A stretch of DNA of 16,006 nt from positions 1-16,006 of the forward strand of contig JAJAZM010000177.1 of assembly GCA_026785645.1 (NCBI GenBank). The letters run 5' to 3'. The notes beneath the pieces were generated by a model. It was not told the DNA's origin. It was given only the letters and a program-made list of their open reading frames with translations, and made no database searches. The DNA comes from Sphingomonas bacterium (GTDB taxonomy: Bacteria > Pseudomonadota > Alphaproteobacteria > Sphingomonadales > Sphingomonadaceae). The position numbers and the translations under genes were made by a program. Below are positions 13,279 to 16,006 of the stretch, one piece after another. Positions within the stretch are counted from its first letter, which is position 1; each line of letters opens with the position of its first letter.

Positions 13279-15483
13279 ATGAACTGGACGAGCGCCCCTA
13301 CCATAGAGGACGCGTCGCTGGAACCGGCGCATCGGCTGTTTTTGCCTGCTGTCCTGACCCGCATCGAAGCCTTTCTCGAGGCCGAGCGGAGCCAGCTTCC
13401 TTGCTGGTTTGTCGCGTCGTTCGGGATGGGGATTGCGGCGTGGTTCACACTGGGAGCATCATATGCCTGGGGTGGTGTCATCTGCCTCGGCGCGGGGGTG
13501 GCGGCGCTTGGATTGGGGTGGCCGGGGCGGCGGACCGGGCGGGCGCTGGCGGGGTTCGGGATTGCGCTGGCATTGGGCTGCGCGACCATCTGGATCCGCG
13601 CGATATGGGTCGCATCGCCTGTCCTGAACCGCCCGCAAATGACTGAAATCGCTGGAAAGGTTCAGCGGGTCGAGACATTGGTGGCGAAGGGCGACTTGCG
13701 GCTGACGATCGCAACGACGACCCCCGGCCTGCCGCCGCGAGTGCGTGTCTCCACCCCGCAGGATGAAGCGCCCACTGGCCTTGCCGCAGGCTCGATCATC
13801 CGCCTCAAGGCGCGGCTCGCGCCCCCGCCGCCGATGGCGCTTCCCGGCACCCACGACTTCGCGCGCGATGCCTGGTTTCGCGGGATCGGCGGGGTCGGGC
13901 GGACGATTGGCGTGGTGACGGTGGTCGATGCGAAAGCGCCGACCGGGCTCGACGCGATGCGCAAGGGGCTCGACCAGCATATCCGCAGCGCCTTGCCCGG
14001 CTCGAGCGGATCGATCGCCACCGCGCTCGCCACCGGCGACCAGAATGCAGTGTCGAAGGAGGATGCCGAGGCGATGCGGCGCTCGGGGCTGACTCATTTG
14101 CTGTCGGTCAGCGGGCTGCATATTGCGGCGGTGGTCGGGGCGGCGATGCTGCTGACGCTGCGCTTGCTCGCGCTGAGTTCGACGCTGGCCAACCGGGTCA
14201 ACCTCGTGCTGGTCGGGGCGGCGGTCGGGGCGCTCGCGGGGGTGGCGTATACCGTGCTGACCGGGATGCAGGTGCCGACGGTGCGAAGTTGCATCGCGGC
14301 ACTATTGGTGCTGGCCGGAATAGCGCTCGGGCGCGACGCGCTGAGCCTCAGGCTGGTCGCGGTCGGGGCGCTGCTGGTGCTGCTGGTCAAACCCGAATCA
14401 TTGGCCGGGGCGAGCTTCCAGCTGAGCTTTGCAGCGGTGACCGCGATCATCACCCTGCACAGCCTGCCCGTGGTGCGCCGGATGCTCGGCCCGCGCGACG
14501 ACGGGATCGGCGGGCGGTTGCTGCGCGGGATCGCCTCGCTGATCGCCACCGGGCTGGCGGTCGAGATCGCGCTGATCCCGCTCGCGCTCTACCATTTCCA
14601 CAAGGCCGGGCTGTACGGGGTCGGGGCCAACCTTCTCGCCATCCCCTGGACGACGTTCGTGATCATGCCGATCGAGGCCGGCGCTTTGCTGCTCGACACG
14701 GTCGGGCTCGGCGCACCTTTGTGGGCGGCGGCGGGGTGGGCGATCGACCGCTTGCTGGGGCTCGCCCATTGGGTCAGCGGCCTGGAAGGAGCGGTCGCCA
14801 GCCTGCCGACCATGTCACGCTGGAGCTTCGCCGCGATGATATTCGGCGGGCTGTGGTTCTGCCTGTGGAACAGCCGCGCGCGGATGTTCGGGATCGTGCC
14901 GCTGGCGATCGGTGCAATGGGTGCGGGACTGACCCCGACCCCCGACATTCTGGTCACCGGCGACGGCCGCCACCTGGCGATTACCTCGCCCGACGGCGCG
15001 CCGGTCATCCTGCGCGACCGAAGCGGCGATTTCATGCGCAGCCTGATGAGCGAGGCGTCGGGCTTTGACGGCGATCCGGGGCTGCTCGCCGAGCAGCAAT
15101 TCGCCAATTGCCGCCGCGACAGCTGCTTCGCCTCGATCGACCGCGACGGCGACCGCTGGGTGCTGCTCGCCACCCGATCGAGGGACAGCATGAAGTGGAG
15201 CGAGCTGGTCGCGGCGTGCCGCGCGGCGGATATCGTGGTGTCCGAACGCTGGCTGCCCCGGGGCTGCACGCCGCGCTGGCTCAAGCTCGACCGCAAATCA
15301 TTGGGGGAGAGCGGCGGGGTCGCGATTTTCCTTGGCGACCGACCGCGCGTGGAAAGCGTGGCGGAGCGGATCGGGCATCATCCGTGGCGCGCGGTGCCCC
15401 CAGTCTATCGTCCGCGACCGAAATTCAGTCCGCAGAATCGACCTTCTGCCACACCCCAAGCTCGCTTCCCGAGGGATCGATGA
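13279..15483 (+). CDS. comEC: ComEC/Rec2 family DNA-uptake channel protein
   Basis: ComEC is the inner-membrane channel that brings single-stranded DNA into the cytoplasm during natural transformation. From the ATG at 13279 it has 734 residues. Membrane helices near 50-110 surround the start of an N-terminal OB-fold-like DUF4131 region (to about 210). The Competence domain follows, starting with TGDQNAVSKEDAEAMRRSGL and SVSGLH (His281), with many helices to about 540. The C-terminal region (about 550-715) occupies the place of the metallo-beta-lactamase-like domain, but no HxHxDH motif is present. It instead shows TPDILVTGDGRHLAI and a Cys pair in CRRDSCFA. The last 20 or so residues are encoded across the 3' end of the convergent VOC gene and look unconserved. 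A TTG at 13240 would extend into gltX and was rejected. The family is clear; competence itself is not proven by this gene alone. Confidence 0.93.
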   Translation: MNWTSAPTIEDASLEPAHRLFLPAVLTRIEAFLEAERSQLPCWFVASFGMGIAAWFTLGASYAWGGVICLGAGVAALGLGWPGRRTGRALAGFGIALALGCATIWIRAIWVASPVLNRPQMTEIAGKVQRVETLVAKGDLRLTIATTTPGLPPRVRVSTPQDEAPTGLAAGSIIRLKARLAPPPPMALPGTHDFARDAWFRGIGGVGRTIGVVTVVDAKAPTGLDAMRKGLDQHIRSALPGSSGSIATALATGDQNAVSKEDAEAMRRSGLTHLLSVSGLHIAAVVGAAMLLTLRLLALSSTLANRVNLVLVGAAVGALAGVAYTVLTGMQVPTVRSCIAALLVLAGIALGRDALSLRLVAVGALLVLLVKPESLAGASFQLSFAAVTAIITLHSLPVVRRMLGPRDDGIGGRLLRGIASLIATGLAVEIALIPLALYHFHKAGLYGVGANLLAIPWTTFVIMPIEAGALLLDTVGLGAPLWAAAGWAIDRLLGLAHWVSGLEGAVASLPTMSRWSFAAMIFGGLWFCLWNSRARMFGIVPLAIGAMGAGLTPTPDILVTGDGRHLAITSPDGAPVILRDRSGDFMRSLMSEASGFDGDPGLLAEQQFANCRRDSCFASIDRDGDRWVLLATRSRDSMKWSELVAACRAADIVVSERWLPRGCTPRWLKLDRKSLGESGGVAIFLGDRPRVESVAERIGHHPWRAVPPVYRPRPKFSPQNRPSATPQARFPRDR

Positions 15484-15775
15484 AGTGGAACCGCCGCCCG
15501 CCGGGGAAGGCGAAGATCGGCCGCGCGATCAGCCCGCCCGCGGCAACCACGGCTTCGAACGCTTGCGTCAGATCATCGACCCGAACGATCGGCAACGGCG
15601 CTGACAGCGCATCATCGGGCTGGCCGTTCAACCCGACATCGACGCTTCCCCCCTCGGTCGCGGCATAATCGGGGCTGTAATCGGCAAACGTCCAGCCGAA
15701 CGCCTTGGCGTAGAAAGCGCGGGTCAATTCGTGCGCGGTAACGCTTGGCAGTTCGACATAATCGATGCGGGGCAT
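15425..15775 (-). CDS. VOC family (glyoxalase/bleomycin-resistance fold) protein
   Basis: This is a small cytoplasmic protein of 116 residues, about the size of a single two-module VOC domain. It opens with RIDYVELPS and an AFYAKAFGWTF helix, the usual first beta-alpha-beta module. The second module has PIVRVDDLTQAFEAVVAAGG and ends with RFHFIDPSGSELGVWQ (His97, Glu105), a typical VOC closing motif. The His usual at the first metal position is not present in YVELPS, so metal binding is uncertain. The substrate cannot be predicted. The start at 15775 was chosen because AGGA (15789-15786) is ten bases upstream. The ATG at 15784, adding MTD, is possible but would leave a one-base spacer. The 3' end overlaps comEC by 59 bases tail to tail. 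Confidence 0.88.
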   Translation of the reverse strand: MPRIDYVELPSVTAHELTRAFYAKAFGWTFADYSPDYAATEGGSVDVGLNGQPDDALSAPLPIVRVDDLTQAFEAVVAAGGLIARPIFAFPGGRRFHFIDPSGSELGVWQKVDSAD

Positions 15776-15840
15776 GTCAGTCATTTCCTTTGGTCGTCTT
15801 GGACGACGGAACGGCTGGGGGTGGCGAGTCCGATCTTATT

Positions 15841-15942
15841 CCGCTTGTCCCGAGCGTAGTCGAGGGACGTTCGACAGGGACGTATGGTTGGGAGACGTTG
15901 GGGTTTGGGAACTCCGATGAGGTCCCTCGACTACGCACGGGG
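15841..15942. repeat. REP-like intergenic inverted repeat
   Basis: The arm CGAGCGTAGTCGAGGGAC (15851-15868) is matched in inverted orientation by GTCCCTCGACTACGCACG (15922-15939) with a single mismatch, separated by 53 bases. The left arm extends to GTCCC...GGGAC (15847-15868), which can itself fold. From memory, sequences of the type GTCCCTCGACTACG(C/T)TCGGGAC recur in intergenic DNA of sphingomonads, so this is probably one copy of a dispersed element; that was not checked. It lies upstream of the VOC gene and contains no credible coding sequence. Confidence 0.75.
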
Positions 15943-15948
15943 CGCACC

Positions 15949-15966
15949 GGGTTGGGGTGGGGCGGG
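15949..15966 (+). other. Potential G-quadruplex sequence
   Basis: The plus strand reads GGG-TT-GGGG-T-GGGG-C-GGG, four runs of at least three G with loops of two, one and one bases. It is followed by a further GTGGTGGTG stretch. This meets the usual sequence pattern for an intramolecular quadruplex. It sits beside the inverted repeat in the non-coding region upstream of the VOC gene. Folding is inferred from sequence only. Confidence 0.5.
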
Positions 15967-15988
15967 TGGTGGTGCGGCAAGTTCGCTA

Positions 15989-16006
15989 CTTGCTCCGTTT
16001 GTCCCG
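15989..16006 (+). repeat. Start of a second copy of the intergenic repeat, cut by window edge
   Basis: CTTGCTCCGTTTGTCCCG at the end of the window matches CTTATTCCGCTTGTCCCG (15835-15852) at 15 of 18 positions. The first copy continues directly into the CGAGCGTAGTCGAGGGAC arm, so the window probably stops just before another such arm, giving a direct-repeat spacing of 154 bases. The rest of 15785-16006 shows no gene. Confidence 0.5.

Noticed and set aside
15777..15980. 67-codon minus-strand open frame in the repeat region
   Set aside because: The translation (RPSTTLGTSG-type, Pro/Ser-rich) is what the palindromic repeat gives when read as protein; low complexity and no good ribosome binding site.

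Overview
The window is high-GC, gene-dense DNA that looks like an alphaproteobacterium of the order Sphingomonadales. The reasons are the gene order nuoN-birA-coaX-rnj-DUF1467, the gltX-gltA pair divergent from comEC, a DUF2336-like gene next to an atypical soluble histidine-kinase-like gene, and a REP-like intergenic repeat built around GTCCCTCGACTACG. Lineage is inferred from recalled family and synteny patterns. No search was run.

Layout. (A) 1-4557, plus strand: the 3' part of nuoN (complex I), birA (biotin-protein ligase without the DNA-binding domain), coaX (type III pantothenate kinase), rnj (RNase J) and a small DUF1467 membrane protein. All are tightly packed, with 4-base overlaps at three junctions, so they look like the tail of a long nuo operon. 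(B) 4568-10557: a block of poorly characterised genes. A large minus-strand protein has two N-terminal membrane segments and a very long coiled coil (TipN-like architecture). It diverges across 116 bases from a plus-strand run of three genes: a membrane protein resembling the bifunctional inositol-phosphate cytidylyltransferase/DIPP synthase family but without recognisable catalytic signatures, a DUF2336-like helical-repeat protein, and a soluble PAS/histidine-kinase-like protein whose H-box reads HALRSP. (C) 10554-15483: gltX and gltA on the minus strand, with gltX first and an ATGA overlap, divergent from comEC on the plus strand. (D) 15425-16006: a small VOC-fold protein on the minus strand, then about 220 bases of non-coding DNA with an imperfect inverted repeat, a G-quadruplex-type G-run cluster, and what looks like the beginning of a second repeat copy at the window edge.

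How the genes work together. Blocks A and C are housekeeping: respiration, cofactor synthesis and attachment, RNA turnover, the TCA-cycle entry enzyme, tRNA charging and DNA uptake. Block B is the most interesting part. It is bounded by convergent gene ends on both sides and combines a polar-organiser-like coiled coil, an apparent phospholipid-synthase pseudoenzyme and a degenerate-looking signalling kinase. No CRISPR array, tRNA, rRNA, insertion sequence or prophage gene was seen.
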